Source: an uncultured Bacteroidales bacterium
Lineage (GTDB): Bacteria > Bacteroidota > Bacteroidia > Bacteroidales > Muribaculaceae
Assembly (NCBI GenBank): GCA_900539915.1
Contig: UQDU01000035.1
Coordinates: 1-21,891, forward strand
Reading direction: 5' to 3'
DNA length: 21,891 nucleotides
A program made the position numbers and the translations under genes. The notes beneath the pieces were generated by a model. The model made no database searches. It saw nothing but the letters and a program-made list of their open reading frames with translations, and was not told the DNA's origin. Shown here in pieces: positions 7,100 to 15,173 of this stretch (positions are counted from its first letter, which is position 1; each line of letters starts with the position of its first letter).

Positions 7100-7990
7100 T
7101 CACTCTATGTAGCCGAATGCGCGGAGCTTGTTGTCACGGTTACGCCAGTTGGGCTCCACTTTGACGAACAGCTCGAGATAGACGCGCTTGTCAAAGAAAG
7201 TCTCGATGTCCTTGCGCGCCTCGATGCCCACCTTCTTGATGCGCGAACCTCCGTGGCCTATGATGATGGCCTTCTGCGAGTCGCGCTCCACGTAGATGAC
7301 GGCCATGATGTGGATGGCGGTCTCCTTCTCGTCAAATTTCTCAACGATGACCTCGGTGCTGTAGGGCACCTCCTTCTCGTAGTTGAGCAGAATCTTCTCG
7401 CGGATGATTTCGGTGACGAAGAAGCGTGCCGGCTTGTCGGTCAGGGCGTCCTTGCCGAAATACGGGGGCGAGTCGGGGAGCAGCTCCACGATGCGCTTCA
7501 TCAGATTTTCCACATTGAAGTGGAGCTTGGCCGAGATGGGGAATATCTCGGCGTTGGGGAGCATCTGCTGCCAGCGAGCCACGATAGCCTCCAGATCGGC
7601 CTGTTCCTTGACGAGGTCTACCTTGTTGATGACGAGCAGTACAGGCACCGTCTCCTTGGCCACCTTGGCGAGGAAATCGGCGTTTTTGGTGGGGTCCTCC
7701 ACCACGTCGGTGACGTAAAGGAGTATGTCGGCATCGGTCAGGGCGCCTTCGCTCGCCTCGAGCATGCTCTCCTGGAGCTTGTATTTGGGCGCGAGCACTC
7801 CGGGGGTGTCAGAGAATACTATCTGGTATTCGGGGGTGTTGAGAATGCCCATGATGCGGTGGCGCGTGGTCTGAGCCTTGGAAGTGATTATGCTGACGCG
7901 CTCGCCTACGAGGTCGTTCATCAGGGTTGACTTGCCGACGTTGGGGTTACCGACTATGTTGACGAAGCCGGCTTTGTGTTCTTGTGCCAT
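7100..7990 (-). CDS. era: GTPase Era
   Basis: This 296-residue protein matches Era in length and order of domains. Era binds the 3' end of 16S rRNA and helps mature the 30S subunit. The G1 motif is GNPNVGKS at 14-21, the TTR switch-I motif is near 41-43, G3 is DTPG at 61-64 and G4 is NKVD near 120. The C-terminal KH domain has the GHGG loop (IIIGHGGSRIKKVG) at about 241-254 and ends in NWRNRDNKLRAFGYIE. Its own promoter overlaps a 28-bp palindrome at 8031-8060. It is followed by der, whose promoter abuts the era stop. Confidence 0.98.
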   Translation of the reverse strand: MAQEHKAGFVNIVGNPNVGKSTLMNDLVGERVSIITSKAQTTRHRIMGILNTPEYQIVFSDTPGVLAPKYKLQESMLEASEGALTDADILLYVTDVVEDPTKNADFLAKVAKETVPVLLVINKVDLVKEQADLEAIVARWQQMLPNAEIFPISAKLHFNVENLMKRIVELLPDSPPYFGKDALTDKPARFFVTEIIREKILLNYEKEVPYSTEVIVEKFDEKETAIHIMAVIYVERDSQKAIIIGHGGSRIKKVGIEARKDIETFFDKRVYLELFVKVEPNWRNRDNKLRAFGYIE

Positions 7991-8030
7991 ATCTGTTTGC
8001 TTTTAAATTTTGCATTTATACTTATAACAA

Positions 8031-8060
8031 CAAAGATAGCACCTTAAAAGATGCTATCTT
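8031..8060 (-). promoter_or_regulatory. era promoter -7 box within a 28-bp inverted repeat
   Basis: The minus strand has TATCTTTG (8031-8038), a full TAnnTTTG match about 40 nt before the era start. It overlaps a near-perfect inverted repeat with 13-nt arms, AAGATAGCACCTT (8033-8045) and AAGATGCTATCTT (8048-8060), separated by 2 nt with a single G-T pair. The repeat could be an operator, or the terminator hairpin of upstream fabH transcription, because the minus strand continues TTTGTTGTT after it. Confidence 0.55.
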
Positions 8061-8191
8061 ATGCTTAAATTTCATTGAAGGCGCAGCCAGACGGCTCTGT
8101 ATCGCCAACTTTTGCCGAACCCCGGAGGGATGCACACATCGCAGTAGGGACATGCCACAATGCTGTTCACTTAAGGAATGCACACATCGTA

Positions 8192-8274
8192 GTAGGGACA
8201 TGCCATGGCATGTCTGCTGACGCAACGCCCCTCATTAGCTTGGCATCAGGTGACATGCCATGGCATGTCCCTAC
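8192..8274. repeat. BIME-like palindromic element, copy C
   Basis: The left foot GTAG (8192-8195) leads into GGGACATGCCATGGCATGTC (8195-8214). The right arm GACATGCCATGGCATGTCCC (8252-8271) ends in TAC. The arms are perfect inverted repeats around a 37-nt spacer that differs from copies A and B at several positions (GCCCCTCATTAGCTTGGCAT). It is preceded by two tandem copies of a roughly 37-nt module (AATGCACACATCG, AGTAGGGACATGCC). Confidence 0.85.
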
Positions 8275-8300
8275 CACTCCTTAATGCGGCAATGTTTTAT

Positions 8301-8318
8301 GGTGCAACCCTACAATTT
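8301..8318. repeat. Half-element of type D
   Basis: GGTGCAACCCTACAATTT differs by one base from the right end of copy D (GGTGCATCCCTACAATTT at 284-301). No partner arm is visible upstream, so this looks like a truncated remnant of the D-type repeat, placed next to copy C at the 3' end of fabH. Confidence 0.5.
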
Positions 8319-8339
8319 GGCGACGGAAATGCGATGGGG

Positions 8340-9323
8340 TCAGATGTCCCAGACCACGTAGAGAGCGCCCCATGTGAAGCCGGCACCGAAGGCGGTCAGA
8401 ATCATCTTGTCGCCGGGCTTGAGGGTGTTCTTGTACTCGTCGATGCAGAGGGGTATGGATGCTGCGCTGGTGTTGCCGAACTTCTGTATGTTGACAAGGA
8501 CCTTGGAGCTGTCTATGCCGGCACGGTCGGCCACAGCCTCGATGATGCGCAGGTTGGCCTGATGGGGTATGAACCAGTCGACTGACTCCATGGTGAGGCC
8601 GTTGCGTTCGGCCACATCGAGCGAGCTTGTGAGCATGTCGGTGACGGCGTGCTTGTAGACCTGACGGCCTTCCTGATATACGTAGTGGTCACCGGCATCC
8701 ACGGTCTCATGGGTGGCAGGGTGCACCGAGCCACCGGCCTTCATCAGCAGGTGGGGCAGTCCCTCGCCGTTGACGTGGAACACGCCGTCCATGATGCCCA
8801 CGGGCTTATCGGTAGGCTCAATCAGCATGCAGGCTGCGGCGTCGCCGAAGAGCGGGCATGTGGAGCGGTCGGTGTAGTTGGTCATAGATGACATCTTCTC
8901 GGCAGCCACGACCACCACCTTGCGGCGCAGTCCCGACTTGACGTAGGCAGCGGCATCCTGGAGGGCCACGAGGAATCCGGCGCAAGCGGCCTGGATGTCG
9001 TAGGCATATGAGTTCACAAGGCCGCAATCATGGGCTATGATGGAGCCGGTGGAGGGGAAACGGTAGTCAGGGTTGGATGTGGCGCATATCAGCAGGTCCA
9101 CCTCCTCGGGCGAAGTGCCGGTGGATTCAAGCAGACGCTTAACAGCGATGGCACCCATATAGCTTGAGCCGGTGCCCTCCTTTTTCAGGATGCGGCGCTC
9201 CTTGATGCCGACACGTGTGGTGATCCACTCATCATTGGTATCGACCATCTTTGACAGCATCTCGTTGTCGAGAATGTCATCGGGGACGTAAGAGGCCACA
9301 CCCGAAATTTTTGCGTAAACCAT
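8340..9323 (-). CDS. fabH: 3-oxoacyl-ACP synthase III (KAS III)
   Basis: This 327-residue protein is the usual length for FabH, which condenses an acyl-CoA primer with malonyl-ACP to start fatty acid synthesis. The catalytic triad is visible: Cys114 in QAACAGF, His254 in IPHQANLRI and Asn284 in FGNTSAAS. The C-terminal GAGFTWGALYVVWDI is typical. It follows rpmF on the same strand, the common yceD-rpmF-(plsX)-fabH arrangement, but plsX is absent here and the gap to rpmF is 203 bp. That gap contains a hairpin and a decayed repeat, so it may have its own control. Confidence 0.97.
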   Translation of the reverse strand: MVYAKISGVASYVPDDILDNEMLSKMVDTNDEWITTRVGIKERRILKKEGTGSSYMGAIAVKRLLESTGTSPEEVDLLICATSNPDYRFPSTGSIIAHDCGLVNSYAYDIQAACAGFLVALQDAAAYVKSGLRRKVVVVAAEKMSSMTNYTDRSTCPLFGDAAACMLIEPTDKPVGIMDGVFHVNGEGLPHLLMKAGGSVHPATHETVDAGDHYVYQEGRQVYKHAVTDMLTSSLDVAERNGLTMESVDWFIPHQANLRIIEAVADRAGIDSSKVLVNIQKFGNTSAASIPLCIDEYKNTLKPGDKMILTAFGAGFTWGALYVVWDI

Positions 9324-9372
9324 GATTCTTTGGTGTAATTGTCTGTTATAGGGTAGATAAATGCAAAGAGAT

Positions 9373-9399
9373 GACTATCGCCCGTGAGGGGCGATAATC
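9373..9399. repeat. Hairpin between rpmF and fabH
   Basis: GACTATCGCCC (9373-9383) and GGGCGATAATC (9389-9399) form an 11-bp stem with one mismatch and a 5-nt loop. It sits about 50 bp before the fabH start. There is no clear U-tract on either strand, so it could be an attenuator or an RNA processing site rather than a full terminator. Confidence 0.5.
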
Positions 9400-9440
9400 A
9401 CAATCTGCAATGCTTCCTGCGCAAGATTGTTATTTGCACT

Positions 9441-9467
9441 GTAGAGACATGCGCGCGCATTGGTGTC
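9441..9467. repeat. Decayed single REP-like hairpin
   Basis: GTAG is followed by a segment holding the palindrome ATGCGCGCGCAT (9449-9460) flanked by GACA and TGTC. This is the half-element architecture (GTAG foot plus hairpin) with another hairpin sequence and some decay, placed in the rpmF-fabH gap. Confidence 0.4.
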
Positions 9468-9526
9468 AGCATGCCACAGAAGCGTCACGGCATCGCCTGG
9501 TGCAGACGAACGCCGTGTCAGCCGGA

Positions 9527-9712
9527 TCAGACTGTCTCAGCCTTCTCGATTACGACTTTGCCGCGATAGTAGCCGCATACACCGCATACGGTGTGATATA
9601 CGTGCCATGAACCGCAGTTGGGGCAGAGAGCCAATGTGGGGGCTACAGCCTTATCGTGGGTACGACGCTTAGCGGTACGTGTCTTTGATTGCTTTCGTTT
9701 AGGATGTGCCAT
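9527..9712 (-). CDS. rpmF: 50S ribosomal protein L32
   Basis: This 61-residue basic protein begins MAHPKRKQSKTRTAKRRTH, the typical L32 N-terminus. It carries two CxxC pairs, CPNC at 30-33 and CGVC at 43-46, so it is the zinc-ribbon (C+) form. It is a structural component of the large ribosomal subunit. It lies 51 bp downstream of the DUF177/YceD gene on the same strand, the classic yceD-rpmF pairing found in most bacteria. Confidence 0.97.
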   Translation of the reverse strand: MAHPKRKQSKTRTAKRRTHDKAVAPTLALCPNCGSWHVYHTVCGVCGYYRGKVVIEKAETV

Positions 9713-9763
9713 TGTTGTTTATCTGTTTATGAGTTATATGTTTCTGTTGTGTCGGGTATGTAT

Positions 9764-10369
9764 TCAGTCGTTGTCATCACCGCCGCCCTGCGAAGCGAGC
9801 CCTTTGAGGGCGTCCCAACGGGGGTCGGAGGGCGCGTCATCGTCAGGAGCCGCGTCCATCGAGTCCATCTCCTCCATGAGCGACTCATCGAGTTCGCCGT
9901 CCTCGGCCGATGGCGCGTGGACCTTGTGGCGGTGGAGCATGGCGTTCATCTCCTTGTTGCACTGTCCCGGGGCATGCACATGCTTGATGGGGATGGTCAG
10001 GGCCACAGTGTCGTAGAGCATATAGGCCACGTTGAGATAGTTCTCGCTCTCGGGTATCTCGAGCAGCGTGTCCGAATCGTCGCAATATGCGTCGCCGTAC
10101 TTGACGCTGATGTCGTAGGTGGTGTCCACATCGTGGAGCATGGCATCAAGACAGCGGTCACAAAGCAGGGTGACGGTACCTGTGATATGGAAATGCAGGT
10201 CATATACGTCAGCCTTGTGGGTGACGGTCAGCTTCACGTCAAGGTCGGCCCCGTGGATGTCGGTGCTTTCCATGTTGACGAAAAACTGCTTGCCGAGATG
10301 ATAGTCAAATGTCTGCGTACCCACAGGCATGGACTTCAGAGGCAGCTTGAATTCGGTGAACTTTCCCAC
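9764..10369 (-). CDS. DUF177 (YceD-like) protein
   Basis: This 201-residue protein has the DUF177 signature CDRCL at 70-74 (two Cys, probably metal or structural), followed by HVHAPGQCNKEM at about 130-141 and the conserved tail DPRWDALKGL at about 182-191. Family members sit directly upstream of rpmF and are linked to 23S rRNA processing or large-subunit maturation in other bacteria and plastids; the exact activity is not settled. The segment at 155-182 is strongly acidic and low in complexity. Its own promoter is visible at 10422-10453. Confidence 0.9.
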   Translation of the reverse strand: MGKFTEFKLPLKSMPVGTQTFDYHLGKQFFVNMESTDIHGADLDVKLTVTHKADVYDLHFHITGTVTLLCDRCLDAMLHDVDTTYDISVKYGDAYCDDSDTLLEIPESENYLNVAYMLYDTVALTIPIKHVHAPGQCNKEMNAMLHRHKVHAPSAEDGELDESLMEEMDSMDAAPDDDAPSDPRWDALKGLASQGGGDDND

Positions 10370-10421
10370 GGCTTTAGTGATTGGAGATAAGTCTCTTAGG
10401 TGTGAGTTGAGAAAAACTGTG

Positions 10422-10453
10422 CAAAGTTAATGATTTTCCTGATATAAAACAAG
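10422..10453 (-). promoter_or_regulatory. Promoter of the DUF177-rpmF(-fabH) unit
   Basis: The minus strand carries TAACTTTG (10422-10429), a full TAnnTTTG match, with CTTG (10450-10453) 20 bp upstream as a -33-like element. The inferred transcription start leaves a leader of about 45 nt. Confidence 0.65.
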
Positions 10454-10490
10454 CATTGCGAAAAATCACACGCCGACAGGGCTATAAGGC

Positions 10491-11831
10491 TTATAAGCCC
10501 TCATGACAGGCAGCATGCCACACCGCCTCGGAGAGCGACGGATGCGTATGGACCGCGGCAGCAAGGTCACGCACGGTCAGCGAGGAGCTCATGGCGGTGG
10601 CGACTTCCTGGATGAGGTCGGCGGCGTGTGCGCCGAGTATGTGGCAGCCGAGTATGGCTCCGCCGTTGTATTGGCTTATCAGCTTGACGAAGCCCTGTGT
10701 TTCGCCCATGGCGGCGGCTTTGCCGTTGGCGGCGTAGAGCGAACGGCTGACGCGGTAATGGAGTCCGCGCTCCCGGCACTGCTCCTCGGTCAGACCGGCC
10801 ATGGCGGCCTCCGGCTCGGTGAACAGTGCGGAGGGGATGACGCTGAGGTTGACATCCTCGCCAAGCACACTGCGCCCTTGGGCTGATGCGGCATGGGCGA
10901 GCATGCAGCGGCCGTTGACGTCGCCGATGGCATAGATGTGTTCGCGTGATGTGCGGAAATCGTCATCGACCATGATAAATCCGCGATGGTCCACTTTGAT
11001 GCCGGCCTCGGCGAGGCCCTCGGGCAGACAGGCTTTGCGCCCCACGGCCATGAGGACGGCTGAGGCGGCGAGCGACTGCGCTTTGCCCTTGGCTTCATAG
11101 GCCACCTCCACTGTGGAGCCGGCTGCCTCGGCTATGGATGTCACCCGGGCATCGGTGACAATCCTGATGCCGCGGCGCGACATCAGGCTGCGCAGACGCT
11201 TGGCCACGTCGCGGTCAAACGGCGGCAGTATCTCCTTGCAGAACTCCAGCACCGTGACCTCCACGCCGAAGGCGGCGAGGATGGAGGCGAACTCCATGCC
11301 GATGACTCCGCCGCCGATGACGGCGATGCTCGGTGGGAGCGTGTCAAGGGCAAGGAGGGTGTCGGAGGTCATCGCCAGATGCGCCCCCGGGATGGGGAGC
11401 AGCGAGGGTACGGAGCCTGTGGAGATGATGAGCCGGTCGGCCATGTACCGGTCCTCCCCTACCCACACCGACGGACCTGTGGAGGCGAGCCGCGCCGTGC
11501 CGCTGACTATCTCGACCTTGGAAAGCTCCATGGCCACGCCCTCCCGTAGTCCGCTGACCACTTGGCGCATACGTGCGGCGGCAGCGGCGAAGTCGGCCTT
11601 CCACTGCGATATCTCCACGCCGAATGCGGCGGCATCCTGCAGGGCAAGTATCCGAGAAGCTGACGCGCAGAGGGCTTTGGTGGGTATGCACCCACGGTTG
11701 AGGCACGTTCCGCCGAGGTCGGCTTTCTCTATAAGGGTGACTTTCAGCCCTTGACGCGCAGCCGCCGCAGCAGTCTCGTAGCCGCCGGGGCCCGCGCCGA
11801 TGATTATGAGGTCGCTTCGTTTGATTGACAT
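10491..11831 (-). CDS. lpdA: Dihydrolipoyl dehydrogenase (E3 / L-protein)
   Basis: This 446-residue flavoprotein reoxidises dihydrolipoyl groups with NAD+. The FAD-binding GxGxxG motif is IIGAGPGGYE at 10-19. The redox disulfide is GGTCLNRGCIPTK with Cys43 and Cys48. The NAD-binding motif is VIGGGVIGMEF. The C-terminal catalytic pair is in HTHPSLSE (His430 and Glu435). It is the last gene of the gcv operon, 52 bp after gcvPB, so it most likely serves as L-protein of glycine cleavage, though it could also support 2-oxoacid dehydrogenases. Downstream of its stop is the palindrome GGCTTATAAGCC, which overlaps the stop codon. Confidence 0.96.
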   Translation of the reverse strand: MSIKRSDLIIIGAGPGGYETAAAAARQGLKVTLIEKADLGGTCLNRGCIPTKALCASASRILALQDAAAFGVEISQWKADFAAAAARMRQVVSGLREGVAMELSKVEIVSGTARLASTGPSVWVGEDRYMADRLIISTGSVPSLLPIPGAHLAMTSDTLLALDTLPPSIAVIGGGVIGMEFASILAAFGVEVTVLEFCKEILPPFDRDVAKRLRSLMSRRGIRIVTDARVTSIAEAAGSTVEVAYEAKGKAQSLAASAVLMAVGRKACLPEGLAEAGIKVDHRGFIMVDDDFRTSREHIYAIGDVNGRCMLAHAASAQGRSVLGEDVNLSVIPSALFTEPEAAMAGLTEEQCRERGLHYRVSRSLYAANGKAAAMGETQGFVKLISQYNGGAILGCHILGAHAADLIQEVATAMSSSLTVRDLAAAVHTHPSLSEAVWHAACHEGL

Positions 11832-11883
11832 TTCAGCATTGAAATTTAGAGGGTGTTTGCGTATGGGATGACGTGGGAGCGCA

Positions 11884-13359
11884 TCAAGTCAGTGACAGTT
11901 GTCGCCACTGGGCATAAGTGGTGACGGGGGTTATGGCGGCGGCGGTGTCGTCGGGATGGCTGACGGGGGTTTCGTGGGGGGCATTCTTGACCACCTCGGG
12001 GGTTTCCGCGGCCTCCCGGGCTATCTGCCTCATCGCGTCTATGAAGGCGTCGATGGTCTCGAGGCTCTCGGTTTCGGTCGGCTCTATCATCAGCGACTCG
12101 TGGAAGAGCAGAGGGAAGTAGATGGTGGGGGCATGGTAGCCCATGTCGAGCAGACGCTTGGCCACATGGAGGGTGGTTACGCCTGTGGACTTGTCGGCCA
12201 GACCGTCAAACACCATCTCGTGCTTGCACAGACCGTCGATGGGGAGACAGTAGACATCCTTTAGTCTCTCCTTTATATAATTGGCATTGAGGGTGGAAAA
12301 TTTACCTACGGCCATCAGTCCGTCACTGCCGAGCGACAGAATGTAGGCGAGTGCACGGAGCTCCACGGCGAAGTTGCCGAGCCAGTGTGACACGCTGCCG
12401 AGCGAGGCAGGGCTGTCGGTCACCACGTCATAGGTGCCGTCAGGCTTGCGGACCACCCGGGGCATCGGGAGGAACTGCTGCAGACCGTCACGCACGCCTA
12501 CAGGTCCGCTGCCGGGGCCGCCACCGCCGTGAGGGGTGGAAAATGTCTTGTGGAGATTGATGTGCATGACATCGAATCCCATGTCGCCCGGACGTGCCAC
12601 GCCGAGCATGGGGTTGAGGTTGGCACCGTCGTAGTACATCAGTGCTCCGGCGGCATGCACCGCGTCGGCTATGGCCGGTATGTCACGCTCGAAGATGCCG
12701 ACAGTGTTGGGATTGGTCATCATCATGGCCGCCACAGTGCCGTCAAGTTTGGACAGGAGGTCGGCGGTGTCTACGGTACCGTCGGCAAGGCTCTTGACCT
12801 CCACGACCTTGTAGCCGGCCAGAGCCGCGCTCGCCGGGTTGGTGCCGTGGGCCGAGTCGGGAATCAGCACCTTATCACGAGCCGAGTCGCCGCGGCTCTC
12901 GTGGTAAGCCTTGATGACGAAGAGACCGGTCAGTTCGCCTTGCGCCCCGGCATAGGGGTTAAGGGTGAACTCGGCCATCCCCCCTATCTCGCTCAGAGCC
13001 TCCTGGAGGGTATGGTACGCCTCAAGGGCACCCTGCACGCTCCAAGCCGGCTGCAGCGGATGGAGGTCGCTGAAAGCATGGTGGGCGGCTATTTCCTCGT
13101 TGATTTTGGGGTTGTACTTCATGGTACACGACCCGAGGGGATAGAAGCCTGTGTCAACACCGAAATTATTGGTGCTCAGATTGTTGTAATGACGCGCCAC
13201 GGTGGGTTCGTCGACCTCGGGCAGCTCGGCCGGGGTGATGCGCCTGAACTGCTCGGGGATGCCGACAGGGAAGTGCACTCCGTTGGAGGGCACTTTGACA
13301 CCTCTGCGCCCCGGGTGCGACAGCTCGAATATGAGCTTTCCGTATAGTTTCCGATTCAT
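11884..13359 (-). CDS. gcvPB: Glycine dehydrogenase (decarboxylating) subunit 2
   Basis: I start at MNRKLYGKLIFEL (491 residues). The longer frame to 13743 runs back inside gcvPA and is a shadow. Subunit 2 carries the PLP cofactor: the Schiff-base lysine is Lys271 in NLHKTFSTPHGGGGPGSG. Other family blocks are GFYPLGSCTMKYNPK at 71-85 and DSAHGTNPASAA at 168-179. With GcvPA it forms P-protein, which decarboxylates glycine and passes aminomethyl to lipoyl-GcvH. The start lies 11 bp after the gcvPA stop, indicating tight co-expression of the two halves. Confidence 0.97.
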   Translation of the reverse strand: MNRKLYGKLIFELSHPGRRGVKVPSNGVHFPVGIPEQFRRITPAELPEVDEPTVARHYNNLSTNNFGVDTGFYPLGSCTMKYNPKINEEIAAHHAFSDLHPLQPAWSVQGALEAYHTLQEALSEIGGMAEFTLNPYAGAQGELTGLFVIKAYHESRGDSARDKVLIPDSAHGTNPASAALAGYKVVEVKSLADGTVDTADLLSKLDGTVAAMMMTNPNTVGIFERDIPAIADAVHAAGALMYYDGANLNPMLGVARPGDMGFDVMHINLHKTFSTPHGGGGPGSGPVGVRDGLQQFLPMPRVVRKPDGTYDVVTDSPASLGSVSHWLGNFAVELRALAYILSLGSDGLMAVGKFSTLNANYIKERLKDVYCLPIDGLCKHEMVFDGLADKSTGVTTLHVAKRLLDMGYHAPTIYFPLLFHESLMIEPTETESLETIDAFIDAMRQIAREAAETPEVVKNAPHETPVSHPDDTAAAITPVTTYAQWRQLSLT

Positions 13360-13370
13360 AATCGAGTTTT

Positions 13371-14726
13371 TTAGGATGAATGTTTTACCTGCTGTATGGC
13401 GATGGACCTGGCTGCATCGGCGAGGGCATCCATCTCGGCGCGGGTCTGCATCTCGGTGACGGCTATGAGCACGTGGGTGTCGTCGATTCTGACACCCCCG
13501 AGGATGCCGCGGTCGGCGGCAGCGCGGAGATAGATGTCGGTGCCGCAGGGGACGGTCATCACAAACTCGTTGAGATAGGGGCTGTCGGGGTAGGTCAGCG
13601 ACATCGCGCCTGTCTGTGAGAGGCGGTCGGCAAGATAATGCGCGCCCTCGAGGCCGCGGCGGTTGACCTCCTCGAGGCCGTGACGCCCCATCAGCGAGAG
13701 GTATATGGCCGCATAGAGGGTCATCAGCCCCTGGTTGCTGCATATGTTGGAGGTGGCTTTCTCACGGCGTATGTGCTGCTCGCGCGCCTGGAGGGTCAGC
13801 ACAAACACGCGCTGGCCGTCACGGTCGGTGGTGGCTCCTACGATGCGTCCGGGCAGCTTGCGTATGAGGGCTTTGGTGGAGCAGAGATAGCCGAGCGTGG
13901 GTCCGCCGTAGCTCAGAGGCATCCCGAGCGACTGCGCATCGCCGCACGCGATGTCGGCGCCCCACTCCCCTGCGCTGCGTATGACGGCCAGGGCCGAAGC
14001 CGGGCTGTCGATGGCCAGCAAAGCCTTGACGGCGTGGCAGCGGTCGGCCAGACCGGTGAAATCCTCAAGTATGCCGAAATAGTTGGGCGACGGCACTATG
14101 ACTCCGGCCACACCGCCGGCGGCTATGCGCTCCTCCATGACGGCCATGTCGGTCACGCCGCCGGAGGTGGCAGGGATGACCTCGAGGGTGATGCCGTGGA
14201 AATGGGCGTAGGTGTGCATGACGTTGAGGGTGCGCGGATTCATCGTGGCGGAGGTCAATATGCGTCCGCCCTTGCGCATGGAGGCGTTCATCATCAGCAT
14301 CGCCTCAGCAGCGGCGGTGGTGCCGTCGTACATGGAGGCGTTGGAGACATCGAGGCCTGTCAGCTCCGACATCATGCTCTGGTACTCGAATATGTAGTGG
14401 AGCGTGCCCTGCGAGATTTCGGGCTGGTAGGGGGTATAGGCGGTCAGGAATTCCGACCGCGACAATATGGTGCGTATCAGGGCCGGGGCGTAGTGGTGGT
14501 AATAGCCGGCTCCGGCAAAGCAGGTCATGGCGCGGTTTTTGCGACCGAGAGCGTCAAAGAAGTCGCGCACCTCCTTTTCGCCCATCTCCGGAGGGAGGCG
14601 GTAGGGGGCGGTGAGTCTCAGGCTGTCGGGCACATCGGCATAGAGTGCGTCAAGCGACTCCACGCCGCAAGCGTCAAGCATCCGGCCGATGTCATCGGGC
14701 GTATGCGGAAGATATCGGTGGGTCAT
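13371..14726 (-). CDS. gcvPA: Glycine dehydrogenase (decarboxylating) subunit 1
   Basis: This 451-residue protein matches the N-terminal half of single-chain GcvP. It starts HRYLPHTPDDIGRML and includes FAGAGYYHHYAPALI (about 74-88) and YTPYQPEISQGTLHYIFEYQ (split here at family boundaries), both standard in subunit 1. It does not carry the PLP lysine, which is in GcvPB. It lies between gcvH (38 bp upstream) and gcvPB (11 bp downstream). A run of nine C ends only 4 nt before the ATG, in the region where a ribosome would bind. Confidence 0.96.
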   Translation of the reverse strand: MTHRYLPHTPDDIGRMLDACGVESLDALYADVPDSLRLTAPYRLPPEMGEKEVRDFFDALGRKNRAMTCFAGAGYYHHYAPALIRTILSRSEFLTAYTPYQPEISQGTLHYIFEYQSMMSELTGLDVSNASMYDGTTAAAEAMLMMNASMRKGGRILTSATMNPRTLNVMHTYAHFHGITLEVIPATSGGVTDMAVMEERIAAGGVAGVIVPSPNYFGILEDFTGLADRCHAVKALLAIDSPASALAVIRSAGEWGADIACGDAQSLGMPLSYGGPTLGYLCSTKALIRKLPGRIVGATTDRDGQRVFVLTLQAREQHIRREKATSNICSNQGLMTLYAAIYLSLMGRHGLEEVNRRGLEGAHYLADRLSQTGAMSLTYPDSPYLNEFVMTVPCGTDIYLRAAADRGILGGVRIDDTHVLIAVTEMQTRAEMDALADAARSIAIQQVKHSS

Positions 14727-14764
14727 ATACGGGGGGGGGTGATATGGCTTGTGATGACTGCGGC

Positions 14765-15133
14765 CTATTTGCTGATAAGGGCCTGGTACTGCTCCTCGGT
14801 CAGGAGTTTGTCAAGGTCGAGGGGTGCCGACAGCTCCACCTTGATGATCCATGCGGCTTCGGGGTCTTCGTTGATCAGACGGGGATTGTCGACAAGCTCC
14901 AGATTGGGCTGCACCACCGCGCCTGTCACTGGCGAGAACAAGTCGCTGGCGGCCTTGACGCTCTCTATCGCGCCGAACTCCTCTCCGAAAGCCACGTCGT
15001 CGCCCTCCTCGGGCATATCCACATAGACCACGTTGCCGAGCTGCGAGGCGGCGTAGGGGGTGATGCCCACATAGGCCATGTTGCCCTCGATGCGTGCATA
15101 CTCGTGTGACGGAAGATAATATGTGTTGCTCAT
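14765..15133 (-). CDS. gcvH: Glycine cleavage system H protein
   Basis: This 122-residue protein is the lipoyl carrier of the glycine cleavage system. The lipoylation site is Lys60 in EFGAIESVKAASDLFSPVTG. The N-terminus YLPSHEYARIEG and the C-terminal ALISK fit the family, and the length is normal (about 125). It moves the aminomethyl group from P-protein to T-protein and is reoxidised by Lpd. The operon also encodes a lipoate ligase, which can supply the lipoyl group on Lys60. Confidence 0.98.
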   Translation of the reverse strand: MSNTYYLPSHEYARIEGNMAYVGITPYAASQLGNVVYVDMPEEGDDVAFGEEFGAIESVKAASDLFSPVTGAVVQPNLELVDNPRLINEDPEAAWIIKVELSAPLDLDKLLTEEQYQALISK

Positions 15134-15173
15134 AACTGATTGGATTTAAGGTGTTTAATAGTGTTGATGGGCT

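Larger units (their letters stand above)
8061..8339. other. Intergenic region between era and fabH, mostly repeat-derived
   Basis: I see no protein gene here. The region contains a left half-module (about 8134-8165), a second module (8168-8191), the complete BIME-like copy C (8192-8274), and a half-element of type D (8301-8318, GGTGCAACCCTACAATTT). Short frames across it encode repeated peptides such as CHGMSLLRCVH, which are simply translations of the repeat. Confidence 0.7.

Noticed and set aside
8022..8225. Small minus-strand protein with repeated CHGMSLLRCVH peptides
   Set aside because: The repeated peptide is the translation of the palindromic repeat modules and has no independent support.
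13360..13743. N-terminal extension of gcvPB by 128 residues
   Set aside because: The extension overlaps gcvPA, is Arg/Pro-rich frame-shadow sequence, and the family start MNRKLYGKL lies at 13359.
13638..15026. 462-residue plus-strand frame opposite gcvPA and gcvH
   Set aside because: It spans two well-supported genes on the other strand and contains no family motif.
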